Below are positions 35,883-47,179 of a stretch of 64,000 nucleotides of DNA, one piece after another. This stretch comes from Heracleum sosnowskyi (taxonomy: Eukaryota; Streptophyta; Magnoliopsida; Apiales; Apiaceae), in contig CM061241.1 of assembly GCA_030848705.1 (NCBI GenBank), forward strand, positions 82,946,178-83,010,177, read 5' to 3'. The first letter of the stretch is position 1, and each line of letters starts with the position of its first letter. The notes beneath the pieces were generated by a model. That model was not told where the DNA came from. It made no database searches and saw nothing but the letters and a program-made list of their open reading frames with translations. The position numbers were made by a program, and so were the translations under genes.

Positions 35883-36635
35883 CAGTAATTTTGTTTACGT
35901 CAGTATTGTAGATGACTGAGGCAGGAAACTAGAACAAAGAAGATGAGTTGCTTTATTTCTCTAGAGTCTAGAACTGATGGTAGCTTTCCTCTGTTGCTGC
36001 ATATGCCGAGAGTTGATTAGTTGAAAATTTTGGAATATTTCCTTTGAAAAATGTGGGTAAGCTAAGTCTGCCAAATCATCACATAACCCATCCATTTGTA
36101 TACGAACTTACGAAGAGCGTCAAGTTTGTGCTATTTGAATTTTAAAACTAATGGTTGTTGTTACATCTTGGTGCAAAGGGTGCTCACTGTGAGGCCGGAT
36201 TGTGTCTTGTCCTGACCTACTTAAGAATTTGGGCTGCAACAAAACACCTGCTTTATTGACAACCCAATATGTGTGCATGTGTGTGTGTCGCAGATGCAAT
36301 GCAAGTGTTGTATCACAAACTGGACTTCAACTGACTTTTTTCAGGCTTTAAATTTGTTAAAAACATCACCTATTCACATGTAACCTGCTATATTTAAAAA
36401 CTGTGAAATATGTTTTGTGCTGCTTCTGGATATCGTATAAATGATTACGCGAATTGTTATAGTTATCTGTTTGATTATATTTTAGAGAGTGGACAGAGAA
36501 ACTGACCACAAATGTTAAATTTTAATAGTATAATGAATCCACTAGAAGATTTGGATTACATGTCTTCTTTTTCTGTTATTGAGATAGTAACTTCAAACTT
36601 TGTTTTATTGATGCAGAATTTGAATGAAAACATAT
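35883..36635. other. Unassigned sequence
   Basis: Between the inverted-repeat element and CACTA C3. Slightly richer in GC than the surroundings. No convincing exon or repeat. Confidence 0.5.
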
Positions 36636-36649
36636 CACTACAAGAAAAA

Positions 36650-37015
36650 CGGGTAATTATGACGGAAAATTTACACTGAAATCGTCGCAATTGGTCCAAT
36701 TACGACGGAAAATTTTCGTCATTTTTGCTCAAGTCTTAAATTCGCATTGTCGTCACAAATGTCATTCTCGTCACAAGTATGTTTTTCGTCATAAGTAGCA
36801 CTTTCGTCACAAGAATAGTTTTCGTCATAAGTATAGTTTTCGTCACAAGTATACATTTTCGTCATAAGTATAGTTTTCGTCACAAGTTTACATTTTCGTC
36901 ATAAGTTCCTCTTTGGGGCCCACCTTTTCCAATAAATTAATAAATGAACTTACGACGAAAAATATTGTCATAAATTTATATTTTACGACGGAAAATCTGT
37001 CATAAGTTGAACTGA
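36650..37015. repeat. C3 subterminal repeats, one end
   Basis: Dense TTCGTCATAAGT/TTCGTCACAAGT words between 36765 and 36910, plus ACGACGGAAAA. The 116-codon minus-strand frame over 36888-37238 is explained by these repeats. Confidence 0.85.
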
Positions 37016-37361
37016 CCTGACCAGAAGCAGCTTTATGCTGATTTTTCAGGTTCCACCCATTTTTGGCTTCGAAATTATGACCTAAACCATCCCAATCTAC
37101 ATACAATCCAACACCAACCTCAAATATGAATGTTTTCAACATGCATCCATGCAATTGAATAAATCCAAAAATAAAAATACCAAAGTTCATAAATATTGTC
37201 ATAAATCCATATTCGACCACTACATAAACGTAAATCATCTTACAAACTTCTCCAAGCTTGATTTAGTTCACAACACAACTTAAAATATCTTACAAACATT
37301 CATAATCCAAATTAATTTCATAGACATTAATACTCAAACCCCTAATTCTAGCTACTCTCAT

Positions 37362-39051
37362 CACCATCCACATTGTCACCAATATCATCATTGTCATAGG
37401 TGGTGGCCTTCCCCTACAACATACATATAAACAATTAGCTATAAAAAATTAAACAAGTGTTATCAACAATACATATTCTTAAAAAATAGTTATCATTGGT
37501 TTTTCTTGTAAAATCCCTGCACGAGTCAACTAGTTATATTCTTGTAAAAAAATATATATTCTTGTAAAAATAGTTATCATTGGTTATCAACTAGTCTCTC
37601 TGACAAGTTTGTTTTAGGTAAGGACATGGTCCAATTATACAGATTCAGGTAGCCAGCTAGAAAAGGTTTTTAAGTAAATCGCTGATATCAGCTAAGGCAA
37701 GCACATTTTTCTGGCCACACAAATAATGGACCTGGAGATTCATTAGTGGCACAGGAGACGGCAACTTGGATTACGGGCATAGGAAGAAACAAGAACCAGA
37801 AACAATTCTTTTACTATTTAAAATAATATTAATTGCACACCTTGCTGACTTTTAACTCCTAAAGTGCACATACCTTGTTAAGACAATATTTGTTTTAGAG
37901 GAAATCAATTATAAATCAAGCAGGTCACATTAATCTATACAGGAATCAGGGTATGGCAAGAGCTTTTAAGATGACAAATATATATATATATCAACTACCA
38001 AGTATATTGTAAATCAGTAGGATGTTTGATAAAACATAGAAATATTAAGTTGATCATGATATATGATAGTTGTGGGGATCATGTATGCAATCAAAAAACC
38101 ATTTTCAGATTCAATAAGACCTTAAGAAATATATATATATATATATATATATAGTATCAGTGTGTACTTGTTACTCACATGTCCTGAGGTAGTGTTGAGT
38201 CATCGGTGTTTGAATACAAAAACAATGAACCTCCATATTGCAATCCAACTGCCAGTTGATAAGAAGGTTAAGAAACTGTATTAAAAGTTTTAAACTGTAC
38301 AAAAAGTGCATAAAGTTGTCATGTACTCATCAATATCTTGTTCATGGAGATTGGTCATCAGTGCACCATCTCTGTCATACCCATCTCTAAGTTGTGAATG
38401 TGCAAACTGGGACTGAGAATGAAGCTTATTAGAAATTATTAGTAGAACGTGTATGTATATATATATATATCTATATGGTGTTTATATGAAACTGAAGAAA
38501 AACAAGATACGTGGAAAGTCTGATATTTGAACTGCTAAACAGAGATTACATAAATAAGCTAACCAATGAAAGTGGTAGCTGGAAAATAGAAACAACTATC
38601 CTACCATGACTCAACTACATGCCAGTTATTCTCCTACAATCCCTCCACGTCTATTGACTCAGTCCTACACACACGATCCTTTACTACACCTGGCCTTTTA
38701 CTCGATCGCATGACTAAAACAAATAAACTGAAACAAATAAACAATTTAGATTAAAATGCTAACAGAAATGTGTACACAGCCAGCATTAGGGTAAATTATA
38801 CTCCATGAAAATTATACTCCAGGAGTTCATGATCAGCTTGTGAATATTAAACAAAAAAAAATCATCTCAGCATCAGATATGTGAAGAAAGAGATGTTCAT
38901 CTAACAGACATATAGGTAAATACCTGGCCAACTCCAAGAGTTTGTTGTGACAGGTGACTTTGCAAAAGAAGAACTTCCTCCTCCAATCCTTTTCTCTTAC
39001 GAGTCTCTTCTTCAAGCATTTCGTGAAGCTCTAAAATGCATGAATTTCCAC
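37362..39051 (-). pseudogene. C3 TNP1-like gene, 3' exons
   Basis: Four short minus-strand exons fit together: 39051-38924 (ILELHEMLEEETRKRKGLE..., a clear heptad-like coiled coil after an acceptor GCAG), about 38408-38326 (QFAHSQLRDGYDRDGAL...), about 38256-38176 (GGSLFLYSNTDDSTLP) and about 37419-37362 (an acidic Asp/Asn-rich tail ending in TAG). This resembles the C-terminal tail of En/Spm-type second proteins. Everything upstream is missing. I infer the exon joins from frame and splice signals. Confidence 0.6.
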
Positions 39052-39059
39052 CTGCCTAA

Positions 39060-39868
39060 TACACCAAGATATTTATCACATATAACCATCTGCAATTCAT
39101 CATTTCAACAAATGTGACAACCAATCTAGTACCTAAATGTTATAGTAGTTTAAAAAAAAACTACCTAAACAAAATTTTGTTCAGAAAATGCCAGTGAAGT
39201 TGGCGTCCTAATTTACAGCGTCTATGAGATATATTATGTTGACTTCCTAGGACAAGTTTAACAATATAAAAGTTAATTTGTATCTAAATCCAATCCAGTT
39301 TAGCCTGCAATTAATTTATAAAACCATCTATATGATTACTTGAAGACCATCACACGTTTTTCCAAAATAAACACTTCCAAATCCTTTTTCTCCAAGTTTC
39401 TTTTCGTCTCTAAAGCCATTAGTTGCAATGTGTAATTCCCAATATCTAATCTATTGCATACACACCGAAGTATCACTTGAAAATTCACCTAATATCACTT
39501 GAAGTATCACAAAAATTATTTCAATATGCCTTTGTAATATTCAGTTCTACAAAAATAGATATGAAACGGGGAAAGCTGCCGCCTTTGTTTTTTATTAAAA
39601 AAAAAATTAACTCAATTTTTTAATTTATTTTTTAAAATTATTATGTTAACTTAAAATTAAATAAATACCATGTGAATTTACATGTTTATATGTAATAAAA
39701 TTTTACAAAATTAATATATAATAAATTATTTATATATAACTAATAATTTAAATTTTGTATTAAATTATATATTAATTTAAAATACATTATTGTTAAATTT
39801 TACAACGTTTTGGTGAAGATGCGGCACAATAGAGTCTTTATATTTTTTATTATTTTTTCTCAATACAA
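39060..39868. other. C3 internal AT-rich sequence
   Basis: Very AT-rich between 39590 and 39800. No frame, no clear repeat. Confidence 0.6.
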
Positions 39869-41097
39869 GAATGAGTACATATTAACATCTGTATGGTTGG
39901 ATCATCGAAGAAATCAATTAAAAAAATTATTCAGTGAATCTGACACGCGTCCGTTCGAGAAAATTATTGTTCCAATGTTTTTGAAAAGATGCGGTACAAA
40001 CATACCTTTTTATTTTTTGATTATTTTTTTCCAACACTGGAATGAGTACCGATTAAAATCCGTACAGTTGGATCGTCCAACACTAGTTAGAAGTAATAGT
40101 CAAATCACTAGTTGACTATTCTAATCTCGAAACAAATAAATTTGTTTTTTTCTAATATTTTTGGAATATCACTCAAACATATAAATCTTGATATCCATAC
40201 GGTTAGATCATCGAGAAATATTTTGTAGAAAATCAAAACACCAATTTGGGACTAAACACCAATGAGAAGTAATAGTCAAATTTCTAGTTGACTACTATAA
40301 TCTCGAAACAAATAAATTTATTTTATCCTAATATTTTTGAAATCTCACTCAAACATATAAATCTTGACATCCATACGGTTAGAGCGTCAATAAATACTTT
40401 TTAAAAAATCAAAATACCAATATGGGACTAAACACTAGTTAGAAGTACTAGTCAAATAACTAATTGACTATTATAATCTCAAACCAAATAAATTTATTTT
40501 TTTCTAATATCTTTGGAATATCAATCAAACATATAAATCTTGATATCCATACGGTTAGATCATCGAGAAATATTTTTAAAAAAATCAACACACCAATCTG
40601 GGACTAAACACTAGTTAGAAGTAATGGTCAAATAACTAGTGACTATTATCATCTCAAACCAAATAAATTTATTTTTTTATAACACTAGAATGAGTACCGG
40701 TTAACATCTGTACGGTTGAATCGTCGAATAAATCATTTTAAAAAATTATTCCGTGAATTTGACACATGTCCCGTTCCTAGAAGCAATACTGTTCCAACGT
40801 TTCTGGAAAGATGCGGCAGAACCAGACCTTTATATTTTTTGATGATATTTTCCCAACACTAGAATGAGTACCGATTAACATCTGTATGGTTGGATCGTCT
40901 AAGAAATCAATTAAAAATTTTATTTAGTGAATCTGACATGTGTCCTGTACCCGAAAGTAGTACTGTTCCAACGTTTCTGGGAAGATGCAGCATAACCGGA
41001 CCTTTGTATTTTTTAATAATATTTTCCCAACACCAGAATAAGTACCGATTAAAATCCGTACGGTTGGATCGTCGAATAAATCAATTAAAAAATTATT
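39869..41097. repeat. Satellite-like array, about 175-bp monomers, about 8 copies
   Basis: A conserved core (ATCTGTACGGTTGGATCGTCGA and variants such as ATCCATACGGTTAGATCATCGA) recurs near 39888, 40060, 40193, 40368, 40544, 40707, 40881 and 41055. Most spacings are 174-176 bp. Two monomer subtypes are visible: GAATGAGTACCGATTAA-type at both ends of the array and CACTAGTTAGAAGTA-type in the middle. Confidence 0.85.
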
Positions 41098-41137
41098 CGG
41101 GTTTAGGGTTCGGGTTTAGGGTTTAGGGTTTAGGGTT
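41098..41137 (+). repeat. Telomere-like TTTAGGG run, 4 copies
   Basis: CGGGTTTAGGGTTCGGGTTT begins the run and three more GTTTAGGG units follow. It abuts the last satellite monomer and lies well inside C3, so it is interstitial, not a chromosome end. Confidence 0.9.
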
Positions 41138-41139
41138 AA

Positions 41140-41811
41140 AAATTAGAAAAATTAGCGTTAACTTACGACGGAATCCGTCATAAGTTATTGGTCTCCAAAA
41201 ATTTGAATTTCCCGCCTATTTTTTTGGGAAATTTTTGAATTTACCGCCAAATGTTTTTGGGAAAATTTTGAATTTACCACCCCAACAACTCATTTATGAC
41301 GGAAAAATCGTCGTATATTTATTTAAAAATATTATTTTAAATGACTAATTTTGTAAAACTGATAATAGGATAAGAAATGGGAGGTGAATTTTATACAGGC
41401 TAAGTTACGACAAAACAAACTTCCGTTATAAGTATACTTACGACGAAATTTCCGTCGTAAGTATACTTACGATGAAATTTTCGTCGTATATTCAGTTTAG
41501 AAAACGACGTCGTTTTCTCCTACACAAAATTTATTTCTTTTATAATTAAATTTAATTTTGAAAAAATAATAAAATATTCAACTTCCGACGGAATTGCAAA
41601 TCCGTCATAAGAGGATACGTCGTCGTTTTAGTTGGCGCACTGTTTTTCCTTTTTTTTAATTTAAAAAAAATAATAAAATATTCAACTTGCGACGAAATGT
41701 TTTTTTCCGTCATAAGTATTTGCGACGAAATGTTCATTTCCGTCATAAGTAAGGCGCGCCCAACATTCCGTCATAAGTTTTCCGTCATAATTGCCCGTTT
41801 TTCTTGTAGTG
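41140..41811. repeat. C3 subterminal repeats, other end
   Basis: Many TACGACGGAA, TTCCGTCATAAGT and TTCGTCGTA words, with some duplicated longer blocks (41410-41490, 41575-41750), ending in the TIR. Confidence 0.88.
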
Positions 41812-41814
41812 TAT

Positions 41815-42124
41815 AGACATTGAAATAAGACTTTATTGAAATAAGACTTTGTTTTAGATCATTTATCTGGCAATAAAGTCCAGCTACGTGAGTTAACATT
41901 GTTGATTGATTTTAACAAAATGAGACTTTATGTGTAATTAGCGAGTTAAATGAGTTTATATTGAAATAAGTGAGTCATTTGATATATAGAAACCAATTTA
42001 ATAAATGAGTTAACGTTGTTGATTGATTTTAACATGTACTGAATGAACGAATATACTGTATACTTGTATATGCAATTGTGATTTTTCCTTATGGTAGTTA
42101 TATAAGCTATGTTAAAATATGCAG
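41815..42124. other. Unassigned flank of C3
   Basis: Contains GAGTTAAC-TTGTTGATTG words about 117 bp apart (41890, 42006), a short partial duplication. Probably host DNA or intron. Confidence 0.4.
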
Positions 42125-42199
42125 GTTGGTAGGTCAAGTTGCTGGTTAGTACTATTTCTGGTCCTTATGGCGTTGCGGGCTGGTACCAGTGGTAGTGGT
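42125..42199 (+). pseudogene. Possible exon split by the TRIM (left part)
   Basis: After an acceptor-like ATATGCAG the frame reads KLLVSTISGPYGVAGWYQW and then meets TAG. Across the TRIM a Gly/Arg-rich frame continues at 43738. I do not recognise a family, and two stops lie near the insertion point, so this is tentative. Confidence 0.25.
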
Positions 42200-42582
42200 T
42201 GTTGAAATTTGATAAAGAAAATAATAATAACACCAATACAATGCAGAAAAACTAACACTTGTATTTACAAACCGGAATGCACTTAATGACTACATTGTGT
42301 TCTCTATGTTGTTGTTAAAACTGAACGTACATGCAGGATATATATACCGTGGACACACAAAGGTGATACCTAAAAACTAGCAACTATCTAGCTATTATTT
42401 CTCCACTACACCCACACTCCTAGTAACGCTGAACAACCTGAGAGACTAGGTCGAAGCTGTAAACATGGACTCAATTTCACAGACTTGGTTACAACGTGTA
42501 TTAATCCTGAAATAAAACAAATAACTAAAACTAAGCTAATAAATAAATAAAACAAAGCTAAGTTTAGATTAAAATCCCAACA
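42200..42582 (-). repeat. TRIM 3' LTR
   Basis: TGTTGAAATTTGATAAAG to AATCCCAACA on the + strand. Nearly identical to its partner. Confidence 0.93.
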
Positions 42583-42598
42583 ATCTCCCCCTTAATCT
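42583..42598 (-). other. TRIM polypurine tract
   Basis: The minus strand reads ATTAAGGGGGAGAT and ends at the 3' LTR. Confidence 0.8.
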
Positions 42599-43342
42599 AA
42601 ACTTTTCTTCTATGCCTATCTGGCAAGTTCTTCGGTGCCCATTTGGCAAGATTATTTGCCCATCTGGCAATCAACCCTTATGGCTTTTAAACTTAGCCCG
42701 TATGGCTATCAACTGAGCCCGTATGGCTTTTAAACTGAGCCCGTGTGGCTATCAACTGATCCCGTATGGCTATCAACTGTGTGCCCCTGGCACATCTTCC
42801 TGCGCGCTCACTAAGAACACGTCTTCCTGCGCACCCACTGGTACGATTTCATTAGCCCGTTTGGATTTCTTTTTCAACAGATTCACATCCCTTTTGAACA
42901 CAGCTCAAAACCCATTAATTTGAGCCTCCGTTCACAACCCATGTACAACAACATCACACACTAACAAGACATTATAACAGCCACTGCAACAACCTCAAAC
43001 TCTCCGGAGGAAACCTTGGCTTCTCCTCCTCTCTTGGCTGCTACTCCTCTCTCTTTCAGTCTGCAAAACACTTCACATCTTCTCTTTCTCGCTGTTGTCC
43101 GCTTTACCTTTTACTCCACCAATGTTTCCTCCTGGAATACCCTTATAAAACTTCGTTGACCAGTAATGAAGGATCACTCCAACACTGCACAGCAACAAAA
43201 CTCATCTTCTATTCCCTGGTCTCGCCATTTCCGTCGCTGCACCATACTGCTACTTCCTTCATGGTTGTTGTGTTGCTTACTAACTCAACTACGGTTCGTC
43301 ATTCTCTGTCACAGCACCTTCTCATGTCCTCTTGAATCGAAA

Positions 43343-43354
43343 GCTCTGATACCA
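43343..43354 (-). other. TRIM primer-binding site
   Basis: The minus strand reads TGGTATCAGAGC, an exact initiator-tRNA-Met primer site adjoining the 5' LTR. Confidence 0.92.
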
Positions 43355-43737
43355 TGTTGAAATTTGATAAAGAAAATAATAATAACACCAATACAATGCA
43401 GAAAAACTAACACTTGTATTTACAAACCGGAATGCACTTAATGACTACATTGTGTTCTCTATGTTGTTGTTAAACCTGAACGTACATGCAGGATATATAT
43501 ACCCTGGACACACAAAGGTGATACCTAAAAACTAGCAACTATCTAGCTATTATTTCTCCACTACACCCACACTCCTAGTAAGGCTGAACAACCTGAGAGA
43601 CTAGGTCCAAGCTGTAGACACGGCCTCAATTTGACAGACTTGGTTACAACGTGTATTAATCCTGAAAAAAAACAAATAACTAAAACTAAGCTAATAAATA
43701 AATAAAACAAAGCTAAGTTTAGATTAAAATCCCAACA
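43355..43737 (-). repeat. TRIM 5' LTR
   Basis: Same length as the 3' LTR. Differs at a few positions. Confidence 0.93.
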
Positions 43738-44012
43738 GTGGTGGTAATATGATGGTGGTGGTAATAGAGGAAGAAAGGGAAGTAAAGGGGGTAGGGGAAG
43801 AGGTGGATGGGGAAATGGCAATGGAAGAGAAAATGGTAGTGGAGAGGGAAGGGGCCAGGGAGGAGATAGGGAGGAAGGTAGTGATAATCAGGGGAATGAG
43901 GGGGAAAGTGGTGATGAAGGACGGGAGAGTCAAATTGTTCTGATTGTCAGATTCGAGAGAGCTAAACGTAGTTGTTGTGTTGGGGACTACTCGATTATCA
44001 CTCGATTATCTG
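43738..44012 (+). pseudogene. Gly/Arg/Glu-rich frame right of the TRIM
   Basis: One + strand frame reads YDGGGNRGRKGSKGGRGRGG and continues Gly/Asn/Glu-rich to GRESQ at about 43930, then a normal-looking stretch. RGG-like composition suggests a low-complexity tail, but purine-rich DNA gives open frames by chance in several phases. No family recognised. Confidence 0.25.
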
Positions 44013-44044
44013 CACTACATGTATATAAATATATATATATATAT

Positions 44045-44365
44045 AGGGGGCTATTCTACTACAAACCACTCTTAGACTACAAACCTACAAACTAAATAAT
44101 TGTTTTTCAAATCGCGTCGAAACATAGCACATATGGTATGCAAATCGATCGTTGGGAGATGGAGAAAAATACGGTGAAGTCGGATTTCAAAAAAAACTCT
44201 CCGATTGACGGGAAAAGTCAAATTAAAAACGAAGGGGAATAGGTGTGATTGAGTGTGGGAGGGTGTATTTTAGTTGTGTGTTGTGTATATAGGAGGACCA
44301 TTAGATTAGATTAATCTAAGGGCTTAAATTGGTTTTTAGTTTGTATTTTAAAAAAGGTTTGTCTC
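44045..44365. mobile_element. Possible short non-autonomous transposon
   Basis: After a (TA)n run the sequence GGGGGCTATTCTACTACAAA begins a unit of about 320 bp that ends near AAAAGGTTTG, with weak inverted similarity (CAAACCTACAAACTAA versus TTTAGTTTGTATTTT). It lacks sharp ends, so this is a weak call. Confidence 0.3.
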
Positions 44366-44494
44366 AATGAATTCAAGGCATTTATGCATTTTTTATATAT
44401 TTTTTTAATTTTATTTGATTTGTTATTGTGAGTTGTATGTCATTTGCTTTGATGATTGTATATTTAATTTTGTTTGCAGAAATACTATGCCTAT

Positions 44495-45591
44495 TGATAG
44501 GTCCATAATTAATACATTTTTAATACCTATTTTATGTTTGTTTTCGTAATTTTATTATTTAATAAATTGTTTTCTTTTGTTTTGTAGGAAAATAAATAAA
44601 AACATATTTCAAGCAGAAAAAGGTGAAAAAAGGCAAGGAGATGGAAATACTTGAAGTCAAAAGGAAATTGGAGAAAAATTGGAAAACTTATCGGAGAATA
44701 AAAAGGAATTGAGGAAATATTTTTACAATCTGATTTGTAGTCAAAAAGCCCAAACCCATTATTTTTCCTATAAATATAGATCTCCTCAGACACCTAGAAT
44801 TTTGTTTAGCTCTTTGTTTATTTGTTTACTCTCTTGGGCTATACTCTGTTTTACTGATTTTTAATTCATTGATTTCTTGTTTTTTGATTCAGTCTCTATT
44901 CACGTTGTTTACTTGATATATTAGTTAATTGTTTTTGTTTCCTGGCCACTTCTTGCCTTGACACACGCACACCATCTTTAAGTTGTTTAAGTTTTGTTTT
45001 ATATTTAACTTGTCACCCCCTGTTACTAGTTCGCATATTTAGTTTATAAATTAATTAGCTTTTTCATTCATGTCTTCATCTTTTATTAGTTTAATTAATT
45101 CAGTTATTATGTCTAGCTAAATCTCTTGCCCTAGGATGAAGATAAAGTTAATTTGATTATTGTTGATATCTTCTCGTTCCTATTAATTGGTTCTCATAAT
45201 TTTTCTTGGTGCTTAATTGATCAATTGACAAAGTGATTTTGATATATTATTGTTACCGGATTTATTTTTCATAGCCTATGCTTGCTCCATGAAGTTTTGA
45301 TGGGTTATTGTTAGATAACAAGTTTCATAGTATATGTTTGTCTCGTTAATTGATATATCTTATTTGTGAAGGAATGAGAATTGATTTTAGGGCGAGTTGA
45401 TATTAATTGTGATTTTCCTTATCTGATTTTAATTGTTAATTAGGTTAAACAAATCTCATCTCAAATCTTATTTGTCTAGTTCGCCTGAGTTAATTGTTAG
45501 GGTTTCGAAAATTCATAGTCTAAGTGGATCGATCTGTGATTGCTACAACTGAACACTGTGCGCTTGCAGTTTACATTATTTTTACACATCA
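44495..45591 (+). mobile_element. Solo LTR of the gypsy F family
   Basis: Begins TGATAGGTCCATAATT and ends TTTTACACATCA, clearly the LTR of gypsy F (15001-30212), with CCTAT duplicated on both sides (44490-44494, 45592-45596). No internal region follows. At about 44800-45110 it carries sequence absent from the two F LTRs. Solo LTRs usually arise by recombination between the two LTRs of one element. Confidence 0.95.
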
Positions 45592-46546
45592 CCTATCCAA
45601 AAGGATGTGAAGAACTGGGGGATAGAGCTGTTAGAGAGTACATGAAAAGGAACTGGAAGAGTCTTCCTTAATTATCAAGAGAATGAGAGGGTAGAAAGAG
45701 ATGTGAGTGATGCTAGGACGGGTGGTTTGACTACGGCTACTCGACATACTTTCAGGCCTCATTACTTTAGCCAGTGATAGCCTGAGTAGGTATTTGGAAT
45801 GTTTACATAATTCAGAAGTCAACATGCTTACATAATTCTTGTTCTTTAGACGTTATTTTCTGTTTAACGTTATCATACTAGTTTACTTGCTATCTCCTTG
45901 TATGTATTACTTAGTTTGCAAATATTATTTGGTTAATATTTACATATATGTTAATGCCAACCTCTCTAATTTACAAGAACTGGAGGCAAAAAACCAAGGA
46001 CCTATTTCTGATAAGGAGTTTATGGACTATGTGTACCATTTCGACAATCCAGCTGATCTAAAATTCAAGGTATAAATTTTTTTTTTATGATTTAGTTCTT
46101 TCTTTTATATGAACCTCTATTTCTGTCTCTATACGCACATTTACGTTCAGTTTGATTTCAATCCAGAATTTTTTGTTTCCTTAATTTAAAATTTTCAACT
46201 TGATTAATTAAGTTTGTTCGTATATGTTACATGGTGCAGGAAGATATGGAAAGGGTACGTTCTTCACAATCCACTCAATCCACACCCGAGGAGTTGACTT
46301 TGGATCCACCTCCATCACTGAATACCCTAAAGAAGATCCACCGGAAGAATGAATTATGTCTAACATTACAGGCGAGACCCCGAAAGAAGGGGAGAACCCT
46401 CCTTCATCCTCGACAAATAGTGGCAGAGGTTCTTGGAGCCTACAAGGCAGCATGACTGACCCAATCCACACAAAGTAGGCGTGCTCTTTCCCAGGAACTC
46501 AGTGATGATGCATTGGATTTGGTAGTGAGGATTTCAGGTGAGGTGC
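45592..46546 (+). pseudogene. Unrecognised gene fragment, left of CACTA G
   Basis: Three stretches look like exons: about 45597-45660 (KGCEELGDRAVREYMKRNW), about 45978-46070 (ELEAKNQGPISDKEFMDYV..., ending at a GTATAA donor) and 46240-46546 (EDMERVRSS..., KKIHRKNELCLTL, then after a TGA at about 46452 RALSQELSDDALDLVVRIS). The last frame runs straight into the CACTA G tip. The frame right of G (57770) starts with a compatible sequence. I do not recognise the family; a transposon-encoded protein is possible because the solo LTR also lies within this unit. Confidence 0.35.
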
Positions 46547-46905
46547 CACTAGTACAAAAATGGCATTTTACGTCGGTTAAAAAGGTCTTATACGTCGACA
46601 AAAAGGCGACGTAAGCAGGGGGGACGTATAAAGTGATAAACATTTTACGTCGGTCAAAAAAGGGACGTATAAAGTCTAATACGTCGGTTGTAAAACCGAT
46701 GTAAAAGACCGAAAAGACTGACGTATAAAGATTCAAAAGACCGATGTATATAAAAGGTGTTCCAGCGTCATATAAGCTTAGAGAACCGTCGTATATTAGT
46801 TGTAATTTTACGTCTGTTTTTTTTTTCAACCGACGTATATGGTTGTTTTATATGTCGCAACACTTTGACAAACACCGACGTATATTGTCAAAGGAAAAAT
46901 ATAAA
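46547..46905. repeat. G terminal and subterminal repeats, left end
   Basis: CACTA tip followed by TTTTACGTCGG, GACGTATAAAG, ACCGATGTA and similar words about every 20-30 bp. The word type differs from all other CACTA elements in the window. Confidence 0.85.
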
Positions 46906-47179
46906 TGTCTGCCCTGTTTATAATAATACCCAAAAAGTCAAAAACCCTGTTATAACAGACCAAAAACATAAAACCTAATCTGAGTAAAAATTGCACTCCA
47001 AAATTGTCAACAAAATCTTTGATTAAATTAAAATTGGAGACTAGAAAATATGTCCACAATAATGTTTTAAAATTCCTTGTACAATTCACTGCATCATACA
47101 TTTAATTCAACACATGTCGTACGTTAATATGTCTATCTTAAATCCAAAATATAATATCTATTTCAGAATTGCTGCAAGC

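Larger units (their letters stand above)
36636..41811 (-). mobile_element. CACTA element C3, non-autonomous, 5.18 kb
   Basis: Ends are CACTACAAGAAAAACGGG (36636) and CCCGTTTTTCTTGTAGTG (41811), with TAT on both sides (36633-36635, 41812-41814). The subterminal word is GACGGAA/TTCCGTC/CGTCATAAGT. The only coding remains are minus-strand 3' exons of a TNP1-like gene. The rest is a satellite-like array and a telomere-like run, so the transposase genes were lost. Confidence 0.93.
42200..43737 (-). mobile_element. TRIM (miniature LTR retrotransposon), complete
   Basis: 383-bp LTRs at 42200-42582 and 43355-43737 flank 772 bp of non-coding DNA, with GTGGT duplicated on both sides (42195-42199, 43738-43742). 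On the minus strand TGGTATCAGAGC lies directly after the 5' LTR and a polypurine tract lies directly before the 3' LTR, so both cis signals for reverse transcription are intact. No gag or pol frame is present; mobilisation would depend on another element. The internal region has repeats of AGCCCGTATGGCTATCAACT at 42690-42780. Confidence 0.95.

Noticed and set aside
41098..41137. Telomere repeats indicating a chromosome end
   Set aside because: Only four units, enclosed within CACTA C3 with sequence on both sides.
43749..43943. Val/Glu/Met-rich + strand frame
   Set aside because: Purine-rich low-complexity DNA opens several frames. The Gly/Arg-rich frame in another phase is at least as plausible, and neither is certain.
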